Part shown: positions 35,484 through 47,284 of the stretch, one piece after another
Layout: the number at the start of each line of letters is the position of its first letter
How positions within the stretch are numbered: the stretch's first letter is position 1
Assembly: GCF_963676685.1 (NCBI RefSeq)
Contig: NC_092345.1
Span: 78,061,592 to 78,125,591 of the forward strand
Reading direction: 5' to 3'
Source: Mytilus edulis
Lineage: Eukaryota > Mollusca > Bivalvia > Mytilida > Mytilidae
DNA length: 64,000 nucleotides
Notes under the pieces: model-generated
Told to the model about the DNA's origin: nothing
The model's database searches: none
The model's input: only the letters and a program-made list of their open reading frames with translations
Translations under genes and position numbers: made by a program

Positions 35484-37486
35484 ATGAATTGCACACTGCC
35501 TTCTGGCGATTTCCTCCGATCTGTAAGCATGGCTAACAGACACTTTAAGAGAGCGAAAAAACAAAAAAGGCTATCATGAAAAAGGCCTTCTATCAGAAAA
35601 ATAGAAAGATTAAGATTCGCTCTCTCAAGAGGAAAAAATCAATTGAAAAAGCTCGTGAATATGTTAAAATATTCACCACTGAAAAAATAAAAGACGATGA
35701 GATTTTGTTACTCAGTAAAGGATTAAAATATATACCGTCTCCCTCGACGAAATTTGCAAAATCTAGTATTGCATCAGATTTCAATGAATTTGCAAGAAAA
35801 CTAAGATGTAAATATCATTTTGACAAGGGTGATATTTTTAAACGTCATCCCTTTTTAACAAAATCCGGATATAAACCGGAACTTGCAAACAATGCCATTG
35901 AGACATATATATTCAAAACTAAGGTTGAGATAGATAATATAACAATTAATAAAGCACACGATAATCTCACTACGCTGGAAAGAAAGGCAATTTCTTCCCT
36001 CAAACGAAACGAAAAAATAGTTATTCGAAAAGCAGATAAAAATAAAACCACAGTGATCTGGGATAAAACAGAATATATAAATGAAGGTCTGAGGCAATTA
36101 AGTAGTGCTACTCACTTCATGGAAATTGCAAAATTAAACATAATAGAGACTAACCAGAAAATCAATACTATTATCTTTGAAATGCATAGAAAAGGGGTCA
36201 TGGATGAAATCACCTTTAAATATCTTTCTGCTAAGAGAGATCTCAAACCAGGAAGGTTGTATCTTCTGCCTAAATTGCACAAACTTGATCCTGAACTAAT
36301 AGAAAGCGTTCAACAGAATCCTACGCTGTATAAAAATGTCAGAATTCAAGGAAGGCCTATTGTTTCATTATCGGGTACTGTTTTAGAGAGAATAGGGCAG
36401 TATTTGGATAAATTCATGCTTCCAGCAGTATTAAAACAAGAAACACATTTAAGGGACTCATTAGAATTTATAAATATTATTGAGAAATTGCAGGTAAAAC
36501 CTGACGCCTACTTAGTCAGTTTTGACATAAAAGAAATGTAGAACAATATGTCCCATGTAGAAATGATTGACGCAGTCAAACATGCTTGGCCTACGATAAT
36601 TAAATGTAAACATACGATACTTTTGCCTCCGTTGCGATATATATTGGAACTTCTTAAGATAGTTCTTGAAAATAATGAATTTATGTTCAATGGTAAATTT
36701 TATAAAACTTCAACTGGAGTTCCAATGGGAAATAGTTTATCACCTGAAATTACGGATCTGAGAGTTTATGAAGTCTTAAATAGTATTTTAAGGACTTTTC
36801 AACATAAACAGAAAATATCAAGTCTCTACAGGTTTAGGGACGATGGCTTTTTTATTTACAATGAAGGTACAGATGATGAAATATCAAAATTCTTTGAACA
36901 TGCTAACAGACAACATGCACTTCTAAAATTTACACACGAGAAATCACAAACTAAAATGCAGTTTTTAGATGTGCTGGTATTCAAAGGTCTAAGATTTAGA
37001 GAAACAGGAATCTTAGACCTCACGACATTCCGAAAAAAGACTGAAAATTATCAGTATTTAGAGAGATCTTCAGGCCACCCATCCTCTACTTTCAGAGGCA
37101 TAATTAAAGGAGAAATGCTTCGCTTTAAGAGATGTACGAACGACCCAGTAGATTTGCAAACACAATATGCGTTATTTTCTGAGCGCCTTATCAAAAGGGG
37201 ATATCCAAAAAATGAAATTAAAACTGTTATGCAGGAAGTGACTGCAAAACAAAGAATAGACACATTAATGGTAAAGCCCAAATCTGTATTACAGTCGCCT
37301 CCCTTGGTATTCCCCACAGTGTTTTCAAGACAGAAATCACACATTAGGAACAATATCTTAAAACACTGGGATAAATTAAAGGATGACGAAGAGGCAAAAC
37401 TGTTATTTGATAAAAGACCTCTGTTTGCTTTCCGTAGGCATAAAAACTTGAAAGACATAGTAACATCAGCAACTCTGAATAATTAA
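35484..37486 (+). pseudogene. Penelope-like reverse transcriptase, copy 2 (frameshift + nonsense)
   Basis: Collinear with copy 1. One A is missing in the run near 35554 (frameshift just after the start), and TAG at 36539-36541 replaces the Tyr of SFDIKEMYN, five residues after the catalytic Asp. From 36548 the frame is open to the stop at 37484-37486. The stops of copy 1 are absent here and those of copy 2 are absent in copy 1, so both derive from one intact 667-aa parent and decayed independently. No endonuclease domain follows the thumb. A hammerhead motif starts 80 bp after the stop, as in copy 1. Confidence 0.88.
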
Positions 37487-37565
37487 TATGTTGCAGACTA
37501 TGAAAATAGATTCTATACTTTGTTCGTTAAGTAGATAAAGAGTATAGAAAAATATTAGTCAGACA

Positions 37566-37716
37566 GATCATGAGGTGTCGAGCCCCTAGTAAAAATTACA
37601 GTATTTTTATAATAAGTGTCACTATGCAATGGCTTGGGCTCCTGACGATGGACATGGCCATGATCAATTAATTAATTCTAATTGGTCTAAATAGATGTTC
37701 GAAACACCTTATGATC
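37566..37716 (+). ncRNA. hammerhead ribozyme motif, copy 3
   Basis: Same 151-nt layout: gatcatgaggtg, GUC, gagccc/gggctc, CTGACGA, extra T, ggacat/atgttc, GAAA, caccttatgatc. The only changes are in loop regions (for example 'cctagtaaaa' for 'cctaataaaa'). It has no following tandem unit; the tail ends at about 37763, where the 412 bp junction repeat begins. Confidence 0.85.
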
Positions 37717-37768
37717 TATGGAGTTGGGGTGCTAGGATAGGCTTTGACAACGATTTATTGAAACAAAA

Positions 37769-38180
37769 AGATAATAGTCAAACCATACAATTAGAGCTAG
37801 TAGTACAGATTTAAGGAGAATAATTTTGATGTTCATAGTACGAAGAAGTGAAAATTAGTAGATATTCCAAACAATCAAAGCTGGTATATAGACAAGATCC
37901 ATATTAATATAAAATAACAAAATAGCATTACAAATAGTATCAACAGGCCAAATTAACAAGAGAGTACGATTTGAGAGTACTCGCAGTTACTGACAGCTAG
38001 TTAGAAGCCAAAACAATTAATAATAAAAAATCATGACAAAATCGGTATTAGTGACAATGTAAACTATATTCCAAGATCTAATTACAATGTTAGAACGATA
38101 ACCGTTACTTATAAGTTTGTTTAAAGGTTCGATGAGTTTACACGGATCACAAATTGATTTCTGCGCTATAAATACAATAT
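37769..38180 (+). repeat. 412-bp junction repeat, copy 2 of 3
   Basis: Direct copy of 29034-29445 with a few substitutions (for example 'gtgacaatg' for 'gtgccaatg'). It ends at 'aatacaatat', where the sequence switches to unique DNA. With the inverted copy at 38462-38873 it forms a local palindrome with arms of about 410 bp and a spacer of about 281 bp. Confidence 0.92.
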
Positions 38181-38440
38181 ACAGATAATTTTGAAAAACA
38201 CGGACTGCAGGTAAAACGTCATGAAAATGAATACCTCACAAAAAGTTTACAGTACTGTTTATAAGCTGTATGTTATTAACGACAATTTTCCACGCCCCTG
38301 CATTGTAAATCGTTTACAACTCATAAATTGTAGTGTAAATATACCTATATCGATAAGTAACCTATAGGCACTAATCATTATTTTCAATTTCAGACATGTT
38401 TTATGTTCAATATTGGCGATTTCAAGTCTTAACTTTTAAA
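38181..38440. other. unique hinge sequence of the local palindrome
   Basis: About 260 bp found once in the window, between the direct junction repeat and the inner end of the right arm. No gene. It would form the loop if the 412 bp arms folded back. Confidence 0.7.
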
Positions 38441-38872
38441 AAAATCCTAAATTTTACGGTAATATTGTATTTATAGCGCAGAAATCAATTTGTGATCCGT
38501 GTAAACTCATCGAACCTTTAAACAAACTTATAAGTAACGGTTATCGTTCTAATATTGTAATTAGATCTTGGAATATAGTTTACATTGGCACTAATACCGA
38601 TTTTGTCATGATTTTTTATTATTAATTGTTTTGGCTTCTAACTAGCTGTCAGTAACTGCGAGTACTCTCAAATCGTACTCTCTTGTTAATTTGGCCTGTT
38701 GATACTATTTGTAATGCTATTTTGTTATTTTATATTAATATGGATCTTGTCTATATACCAGCTTTGATTGTTTGGAATATCTACTAATTTTCACTTCTTC
38801 GTACTATGAACATCAAAATTATTCTCCTTAAATCTGTACTACTAGCTCTAATTGTATGGTTTGACTATTATC

Positions 38873-38993
38873 TATTTTGAATTTATGGAACCATAAAACT
38901 AATTTTTGACTCTTCACATTGAATAATCAGCGAAACGGATTATGTAAAATGTGAAGAGTCAAAAATTATTTTTATGGTTCAATAAAATCAAAA
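38873..38993. mobile_element. hairpin MITE (right-arm copy)
   Basis: Mirror of 28914-29034, with the same inverted terminal sequence around 'gactcttcacatt'. The left copy reads 'gtcaataatt' and this one 'gtcaaaaatt' equivalents at single positions, so the copies have diverged slightly. Confidence 0.72.
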
Positions 38994-39773
38994 TAAATTA
39001 TTGCCATTCATTATAAATAAATTTCTATCAAAAATTAGGCTCAAAGAACTCTTTATATTAACAATAACAACGTTCACACATGTTGGCGTATGAATACACA
39101 ATGTCAGAGTGGGCGTGTCACCATCAAAATTGACAACATTGAAAATAAAACTAATAATTTTAACCAATCAGAAGACAGTAAAAACACCAAATTTATTTAT
39201 TAGTTGATATTTACCCCATATGTATCAAGTGTTAAATTTGGTATTTATATTACAGAACTTTCTTGGTATTCCTTATTGGAAGATTTATATACACAGAAGT
39301 AATATACTTAAAACGACAAAGTTATTTTTCATTTACCTGTATATATTATGAAACCGTTTTTTTTTATTATTTTCTAAGGGTTGTTAAATATTTCGCGGTG
39401 GTGTCTTGCCATGGCTTTGTTTGGACTTGTTTGTTTGCTTTTTTGGCCTGAAATGTTTGTCCTTAATTTTATTAACTATGTATTAGCATTCAGGTATCGC
39501 AGATCAAATGTATTCGTTCATAGTGTGTTAATTAACGTTTTTTGATTGAATTAAGCCTTCCAATTGATATTTTATCGTCTGTTTTTCTATGTTGTGATGT
39601 TATACTATTGTTTCAGTAAAAGGAGAATGTATGGTACCATTAACACGTTTGATCCCGCTGCAAATGTTTGCACCTGTGACTGTCCTAAGTCAGGAATCTG
39701 ATGTACAGTAGTTGTCATTTGTTTGTGTAATTGATACGTGTTTCTCGTTTCTCGTTTTTATATATAAATTAGA

Positions 39774-39944
39774 CCGTCTGTTTTCCCGTTTGAATGGTTT
39801 TACACTAGTAATTATGGAGCCTTTTATATCTTGTTGTTCGGTGTGAGCCAATGCTCCGTGTTGAAGGCCGTACATTGACCTATAATGGTTTACTTTAATA
39901 AATTGTTACTTGGATGGAGAGTTGTCTCATTGGCAGTCATACCA
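39774..39944 (-). repeat. dispersed repeat (right-arm copy)
   Basis: Mirror of 27965-28135; same family as 2234-2400. Confidence 0.75.
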
Positions 39945-40348
39945 CATATTCCTATATCTATTAACATCTTGATACAACATGCTAGCTCCTCATAATCATT
40001 CATATACAATACGACTGGTTCCGTTATTGTTTGCTGATGATCCAAACATTATCGATTACACTTCTCTGCAAAATATATTATCCCAAAAATACTAATGGGT
40101 TCCATCGATGATTATGCTAATCAATAGGCTAAAAGCGACAATGGAGACATTAACATGTATTCGCGTTCAGAATTCGTTTAGGCTATGAGGTCTTTGATTC
40201 AAATTAGAATGAAACAAACTGAATGGCTCTATGAATATATATGCAACATCGATTGTCAAAGACTCAAATTATACTTCGCATCTGTTCTACCTACATGACA
40301 AATATAGTGTTGTCGCTGCAAATAAAGTCCACGTCTTTTTTTAAAATT

Positions 40349-41024
40349 ACTTTACATAAAAGAGGGCCGAAAGATACCAGAGGGATAGTCAAACTCATAG
40401 ATCGAAAACAAACTAACAACGCCATGGCTAAAAATGAAAAAAAAATGACAGACAATTAACAGTATACATGACACAACATAAAAAGACTAAAGACTAAGCA
40501 ATACAAACCCAACCAAAAACTTGGGGAGATCTCAGGCGCTCCGGAAAGGTAAGCAGATCTTGCTCCACATGCATGTGGCACACGTCGTGTTGCTCATGTT
40601 ATTAAAAATCTGGTAAATAGTCTAATTCGGTAGGTCACATTCATGAAAAGGGAAGGGGATTGTCGTTAGGACGTAAGGAACATATCCGATATCATCTGTG
40701 AAACGGTTATTCCATAACGGTCAACCAACTCGTGATGGCGTCCGTCAAATTAACGAAGGGATGATTTAAACTTCACCATTTGGAACTCTTGGTTTGATAG
40801 CTTCCTTGTGAGCAGCAACCATCTATTGAGGAAATCATGATAGGAAATACAAGTACGGGAATATCGTATCAATTTGGAGATATATACTCCGTATGCAGGC
40901 GCTGCTGGAGTGATACTACTTAATAATGGAAAGTTGACAATTGGAAAGCTGAAATCGTCCTTTTGTCGTAAATTTTAGTATTCAACCGACCCTCATTGTC
41001 AATTTATATAAACTCCGAGATAAG
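40349..41024 (-). pseudogene. C-terminal RT fragment plus 3' tail (right-arm copy)
   Basis: Mirror of 26885-27560. The RT part is at about 40669-41024 and the dispersed tail at about 40349-40439. A single-base difference ('attgacaatt' here versus the 'aattgtgaac' region on the left) is visible near 40935. No catalytic residues. Confidence 0.65.
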
Positions 41025-41548
41025 TGAATAAGGTATTGAATAGTCCCTTCAGCTTTGAGACCTATACCTCAACGATATTTAACAGGGTAGTAGTAGTCTT
41101 CTCTGTAAGTAGGCAATTAAAATGTTCAAGTACAGAGAAAGCTTTATTTTGATGTGGCATGTACAATCAGTAATAAAATAACATATTAAGATTATTTACC
41201 GAATATCTGATCATACCCTATACGAATCAGTCGAAATAATTGTACACAATTACGATATGGTTGAAAAAGCAAAAGAAGATATGAAAAACGAGCGAATGAT
41301 GGCAATTATTTCATCAATCATCTCCATATTAGTTAGACATTACTGAGAATAAGATATTTCAGAGTTATACACACTGTGTGATACCAGGTGTAAACGCGTA
41401 AGCAAGGGTGATATGCATTCTTTTGTTGTGAATTGAATCATTGATACACATATAAAAAGATAATGTATGATTGCCAGTGACACAGATATCAAGCGGATTC
41501 AAATTGACGTAAACATTATCAACTAGTGATCCTCGTACGGTGTTTAAA

Positions 41549-43776
41549 TCACATCATGCTATTATTTTCAAGCGGTACAAATCTATCAGAGTTGAGATAT
41601 GCAGCAATATTTGGTCTTCTGTCAATCCGATCCCGAAATAACTTTAATAAAGGACAACAATCTGCACTCTTCCAAGCGTCGGGGTAACTTGCTTCCGTGG
41701 CCTTTAAAACCCAGAATAGTGTCAAATCGACATAGGTTAATTTGTCACCAAATAGAAATCTAAAATAATAAAGAATACGGGATAAATGTATCCAGGTATA
41801 TTCCTATAAGAAAGATGTATGCAACACACATGATTAATTGAAATAGATAATGAAAAACAAAGATTTGTAAAATAGTTCACCTTTAATTTTTGATTATAAG
41901 TGAAAAACTTTGATTGAATGGAAACATCTAACTGTTACATATCCTTAACCATTTTGTCTACAAGCATAAATGGGTTATGTCATCTAGTGCCCCAATTAAT
42001 TACAGATTGTCATTGGTCATTTCAACGAGATGACCAATGATAATCTGTGTATCGCTATTTTACCTGTGTCAGTGATGTTAATTTTTTTGACAACGGCACG
42101 TGCATCTTTAGTTCCAAACGATATTTTTTCATATCACTTTACTATGCTGAGAAAAGAAATTATCATGCAGTCAGTAAGATTAAATTTTAAATTTTTAAAT
42201 AATACCTACCCTTTACCACCATTGTTGTACTTGAGTACAGATTCAAAGTAAGACAGATATTTTGGAATCCTTTCAGCAGCAAATCTTTCTATGTATGGTT
42301 TAGTTTCCTCTACTTGTGTGAAGTAAGACACGGTTGGATTAATTCCGTGAAAAGCCAAACGACCTGAATTAGATACCAAATATATAATAAATATTAAGAA
42401 GTATTGCTTTAAAAGAGGAGGCCTAATTATTCAATTTATAAAAATAAATTACAACGCGCAATGACTTATAATGTTGGTGAATAACAAGTTTCCACTAAGA
42501 TTGTCACACATATCATCTCCATAAACCCCTTAGGAAAATTGGCAAATCAAGTTTTTATATTGGGAGCAAATACAAAAAGTCATATTAGATAATAAAATAT
42601 CAAAGAAGTTAACAAAAAAAAACAATATTATGCGAGACAGTTCTGCGTGTTTCACATTTTTTTCAGTCAGTTTTTTCACCGTACTGTATACTCGGTCATA
42701 AGTTCACATACTTTGAGATCTAACAATTTCAAACCAGTAACTATAATCTCCACCTAAATTAATCTGATTACATTTCTAATTCTTACCCTGAGCCAAATAG
42801 TCATGAAGTTCTGTGTTAATCATGTCAGCACGCCATTTATCTTGCTCATTATCCGGAACCAGTCCATATTTTTCACCAAGGTACTTGCATATTACTGATG
42901 TCTGTCCTAACTGAAAATCGCCTAGAAGAATATTCAATGGAATACTGCCAAACGTTTTATCATTTAATTTTTAAAGACTATGCTATTATTTTGATATTTG
43001 TTTCATTACGTACTGTACTTAATAGCAGTTTGGTAAGTACTTAATAGCAGTTTAGCAAGAACTTAATAGCAGTTTAGCAAGAACTTAATAGCAGTTTGGC
43101 AAGAACTTAATAGCAGTTTGGCAAAAACTTAATAGCAGTTTGGCAAATACTTAATAGCAGTTTGGCAAGTACTTAATAGCAGTTTGGCAAATACTTAAAA
43201 GCTGTTTGGCAAGTACTTAATGGCAGTTTGGCAAATACTTAATAGCAGTTTGGCAAGTATTTAATAGCAGTTTGGCAAATACTTGATAGCAGTTTGGCAA
43301 GTACTTAATCGCAGTTTGGCAAGCAATTCACCTTTATAGTAATCCGCGATGATACCAATTAATATTTAACATTTATGTCATAAGATATGTTTCAAGATTC
43401 AATTTGTTTCCTCTCTAAATTGCATTGATTTGTAAACATCATAAAACTTCTTTGATCAAATTTGTCATGAATTGTTTTTGGTTATTTTTTGCGGCAACAT
43501 ATTATCTTCATGATTTATGGTCTTACTCTAAATGCTTTTGTGTCGTTCGTTAACGTATGTTTTACCTTTTCGGATGACAGGAGGGAATAGTACAGGAAAT
43601 CCTGCCAGTTTATCTTTGGAGTAGAAGTATTTCATTATATCTTCTTTACTTTTTATCATATCTTTGTACGGTATACCAAGTTCTTCAAATATTAGTCGAA
43701 TGTATGCAGATCTTCCGATGAGGAAATGATGGTAAAATAACTCCCATTCTTCAGTCTGTCCTGCCTCTTCCGTCAT
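41549..43776 (-). CDS. glutathione S-transferase-like gene, four exons (right copy)
   Basis: Exons on the minus strand: 43776-43566, 42921-42787, 42363-42210 and 41759-41549, with the same phases and splice sites as the left gene. The 236-residue frame is intact. I find two coding differences from the left copy, both amino-acid changing: Ala to Val in exon 3 (NPTASYF/NPTVSYF) and Glu to Asp in exon 4 (DRIERR/DRIDRR). Exons 1 and 2 encode identical protein. The two genes point at each other across the spacer. Both keep 5' flanking DNA within the arms, so both could be expressed. Confidence 0.9.
43015..43330. repeat. 22-bp minisatellite in GST intron 1 (right)
   Basis: Mirror of 24585-24900, 'agcagtttggcaagtactta' units, about 14 copies, with matching variant order. 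Confidence 0.92.
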
Positions 43777-44972
43777 TCTACATGCAGTGAAATAATATTT
43801 AGCTGATGCATTTCATTTTTTAAATACATGGTTGTCAATTAAAGAGAACACAGGGAAAGGCTGTGGGTATTTTTAAAATAAAATACCATAACTCTATCAT
43901 TGAAACAACGAACAGGTACATGGTCCTTTAATTGTTAAGAAAATTCGAATCAAATTTTCATTAGATAGCAGATTAGAAAATTTTCAGAGTTCGTTAAATA
44001 TTTTTAAGATCAACTTGTAAAATCTTTCGCCAAGGCTTTGTCAGTTTGCATTTAAAGGGGCGTTAGAGCACTGTGTGTTCGACTTGTTTTGTGCATTTCA
44101 TTGATAAAATAATTAAATTGACTGTCTTTTTATAGAAAATTGAGTGAAAGAAAATAAAAAAAAATAAGAAAATGAAGTAAGAAATACACCTTTGTTTTTA
44201 ACATTTGTAGAAGCACAAAACGTTTTTAATTGTTATTCAAACACCCTTCCTGTGTTGTTATAACTCCCCAGAAAAGTAATTTTAGGCCTCTTCTACTTTA
44301 TATCATAGTACCGATATATTAACACATAGGCTAAATATTTAAAAAAAATGAAATCTGAAGCGCGATGAAGTATCAAATATACTGTATTCCTGTCACGTAG
44401 TATTGTCATTTAAGGGGTATTTTTTTTAACATTGCTATTAAAGCGGGAAGGGGAGCATTTGGCTAGCCGCAAAATCAGGTTCAATCAACAAAATTTTGCC
44501 GAAAATGAGTACCTAGTTATCTGTTATCTATAGTATGTTTCTATGTATATTGTCGTTTGGTTTTGTTGTAGTTCAGTGTATCTGTAGTTCCGTTGTTCTC
44601 CTCTTACAGTTGATGTGATTTCTCGATTTTGAGTTTGTTACCCGGAATTATGTTTTGCTTAATCAAACTATGAATATTGAAAAGCGGTAAACTACTGTTG
44701 CTTTTATTTGTTCGTTTGTAAGACAATGCAGTCAAAAACGCACGAACCTAAAAAGGTGTACCCGCCTTTCTCTTTTTTATGAAATATTTGTTAGTTTTTT
44801 ATGATTTCTTTCTCAAAAAAAGGATGTCCGGTATATTATCCGTCGGAATTTATGCTTATGCACCAAAAGATCCACATATATTTGAATTTACCATAATCGG
44901 CTGTTTTTTTAAATTAATTTTCTTTACTTTAAGAGTTGATAAATATCTCGAAACTCCATACTACTAGTATAA

Positions 44973-46258
44973 TTTAATCAGGTAATCCCACATACAAAAA
45001 CATATCATTTGACAAGGATGAGATTTTGGCGAATCATAAGTCCTTCATGGCTTCTATGAACATTGCATTGAACAACAAATCGGAGGACTTACCTTGTTTG
45101 TATTGGATACCTAAACTTCACAAAATTCCGTACAAACAACGGTACATTGCCGGCTCATCTGCTTGTTCTACTAAAGAATTGTCCATTAGATTGACTAAAA
45201 TTCTGTCCGCAGTTAAAGAGGGTCTTCAGATATACTGTGAAACTGTTTACTCACGTAGTGGTATTAACCATATGTGGATTCTGAAAAACTCTAAAGAACT
45301 TCTGGATAATTTTAAATCTCGGTCTTTTTCTGAAATTAGTTCTATTAAAACTTTTGATTTTCAACCTTGTATACAACCATTCCCTATGTGAAATTGAAAA
45401 CCCGTCTAAAAGAAATAATTCACAATGCTTTTCATCATAAAAATGGTAGCATACGCTATAAATTTATCACTTTGGGATACCATAAGGCATATTTTGTCAA
45501 AAAGGAACAAAAGGGTAAAACATACTACACAGAGGAACAAGTGATCAGTATGCTGGAGTTTCTTATTGACAACATATTTGTTGAATTTGGAGGTAGACTT
45601 TTTCAACAAATTGTCGGCATTCCTATGGGAACGAACTGTGCGCCTCTCCTTGCCGACCTCTTCTTATTTTCATATGAATCGGAGTTCCTTCAGACACTTG
45701 TCAAAATCAGGAAGATCAAGGAAGCCAGGTTATTTAATTTCACTTTCAGATATATTGATGATGTTCTTTCTCCATTAACAATCCGAACTTTTCTGATTGG
45801 ATTCCATTAATATACCCACCAGAACTAGAAATTAAAGAGACCACAGACACGGCTTCCTCTGCCTCATTTTTAGACTTTTACCTCGAATTTGACATACACA
45901 GTCATCTCAGTACCAGAATCTATGACAAACGAGACGATTTTAATTTTGAAATTATCAATTTCCCCCACCTTAGTAGTAATATACCAACTTCACCTGCATA
46001 TGGAATATACATTTCCCAACTTATTAGGTATTCAAGAGCTTGCAGCTCCTATTCAGACTTTGTAAAACGTCACCAGTGTCTGAGCAGAAAATTGATGAAC
46101 CACGGGTATGTCAAAGAACGTCTCGTCCTTTTTCTAAAAAAGTTCATCGGAAGATACCCAGAACTTGTTGATAAATATTCCGTATCAACTTCACAAATAA
46201 TACAAGATGGTCTTGAAGTATATTGATTTTGAGTACTGACGTTTGTTATCATCTTAAT
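44973..46258 (+). pseudogene. Penelope-like RT fragment (right arm), decayed
   Basis: Mirror of 21655-22940 and readable on the plus strand: YWIPKLHK (about 45100), frameshift near 45375 in motif A, GIPMGTNCAPLLADLFL (about 45615), RYIDDVLS (about 45748), frameshift near 45775, then the C-terminal SPAYGIYISQLIRYS and YPELVDKYSVS region. One amino-acid difference from the left copy (Tyr for His after TTIP) is evident. Shared frameshifts show that it was a pseudogene when the arms were copied. Confidence 0.8.
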
Positions 46259-46479
46259 TACGTATTATAGTATTCTTTTATATGTCTTTTTTATATATTC
46301 ATTAGAAGTGACTCTGTGGTTTCGTAAAACCACATACTTTGAACGGCAAAATTATTTCATTTATTGATATTACTTTTACTTAAGGATCTTGACATACTAT
46401 GAATGACTAAACTATTTTATTCAATAAGACTACTTTTTCTGTTTAGTCTGTTTTTTATGATATACATTTGACGTGAAAC

Positions 46480-46965
46480 TGTACTTATGTATCCCGTCAT
46501 ACTTTGAACCACACCATTATTTTATTTATTATTATTACTTTTACTGTTAAATCTGGTTTTTGTTATATCTACTTTACGTGAGTCTGCATTTATGTATGCC
46601 GTCATACGACAAAATTATTTTTATGTCTACCTGTGCGAATTTCAAACGCGCAATTTTCCACCAGTAATGAAAACCTTCTATCATTTATGGGTAGACTTTA
46701 CATAGATAAATTCAGCCGTATTTGACGTGAAACTGTACTTATGTGTCCCGTCATACTTTGAACCACACCATTATTTTATTTATTATTTTTACTGTAAGTC
46801 TGTTTTTTGTTATATCTACTTTACGTGAGTCTGCATTTATGTATGCCGTCATACGACAAAATTATTTTTATGTCTACCTGTGCGAATTTCAAACGCGCAA
46901 TTTTACACCAGTAATGAAAACCTTCTTTCATTTATGGGTAGACTTTACATAGATAAATTCAGCCG
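46480..46965. repeat. two-copy tandem repeat of about 245 bp (right arm)
   Basis: Mirror of 20949-21440, with two units containing 'cgaatttcaaacgcgcaatt'. Confidence 0.85.
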
Positions 46966-47061
46966 TATAAGAAAAGCAAAATGAGAATGTTAAATTTGAT
47001 GTATGCCTTTTTGTGCTACTTTGTTACATTTGTTGTTTATGTAGTGATATTAAGATGATAA

Positions 47062-47274
47062 ATCATTATATATTTTTTAAAAACTTTATGATGACAATCC
47101 TATGAATTAATTATGATATCTATTATTTAGTGATCATTATAACCAAATTCAGTATATAATATAATAAATTGTTTCCCTATGTTTTAAGGTGTAAATAGTT
47201 GCTCAAACTATACCCTTTGGGTAGTGTTCCACATTTAATGGAGGAATATACAAGAAACTGAACTGAACTGATAA
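47062..47274. mobile_element. 213-bp insertion present only in the right arm
   Basis: The left arm reads continuously through 'aagatgataacacaata' (reverse complement near 20861). The right arm has 213 extra bases flanked by TGATAA at 47056-47061 and 47269-47274, a 6 bp target-site duplication. The insert includes 'ctataccctttgggtagtgt' and ends 'aactgaactgaactga'. It has no coding capacity; it is a short nonautonomous element of unknown family. It inserted after the arms were made. Confidence 0.85.
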
Positions 47275-47284
47275 CACAATATTG

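Larger units (their letters stand above)
29467..37763 (+). mobile_element. nested/tandem cluster of an endonuclease-less Penelope-like element
   Basis: Copy 1 starts exactly at the arm boundary (29467) and is collinear with copy 2 from 34920 (offset 5453). Order: copy 1 RT (30031-32034), hammerhead tail, tandem duplicate of RT C-terminus plus tail (period 904 bp), extra tail units (period 189 bp), 5' region with the RGG ORF (33815-34615), copy 2 RT (35484-37486), hammerhead tail to 37763. Tandem partial copies bordered by repeated 'pseudo-LTR' sequence are a known habit of Penelope-like elements. The 5' region with the RGG ORF is missing in copy 1 because the palindrome boundary cuts it off. 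Confidence 0.85.

Noticed and set aside
29467-38440. Spacer as a domesticated bacterial retron or group II intron system
   Set aside because: The RT signatures (PKLHK, GVPMGNSLSPE, FRDD) and the eukaryotic hammerhead tails fit Penelope-like elements; no group II intron domains or retron msr/msd are visible.
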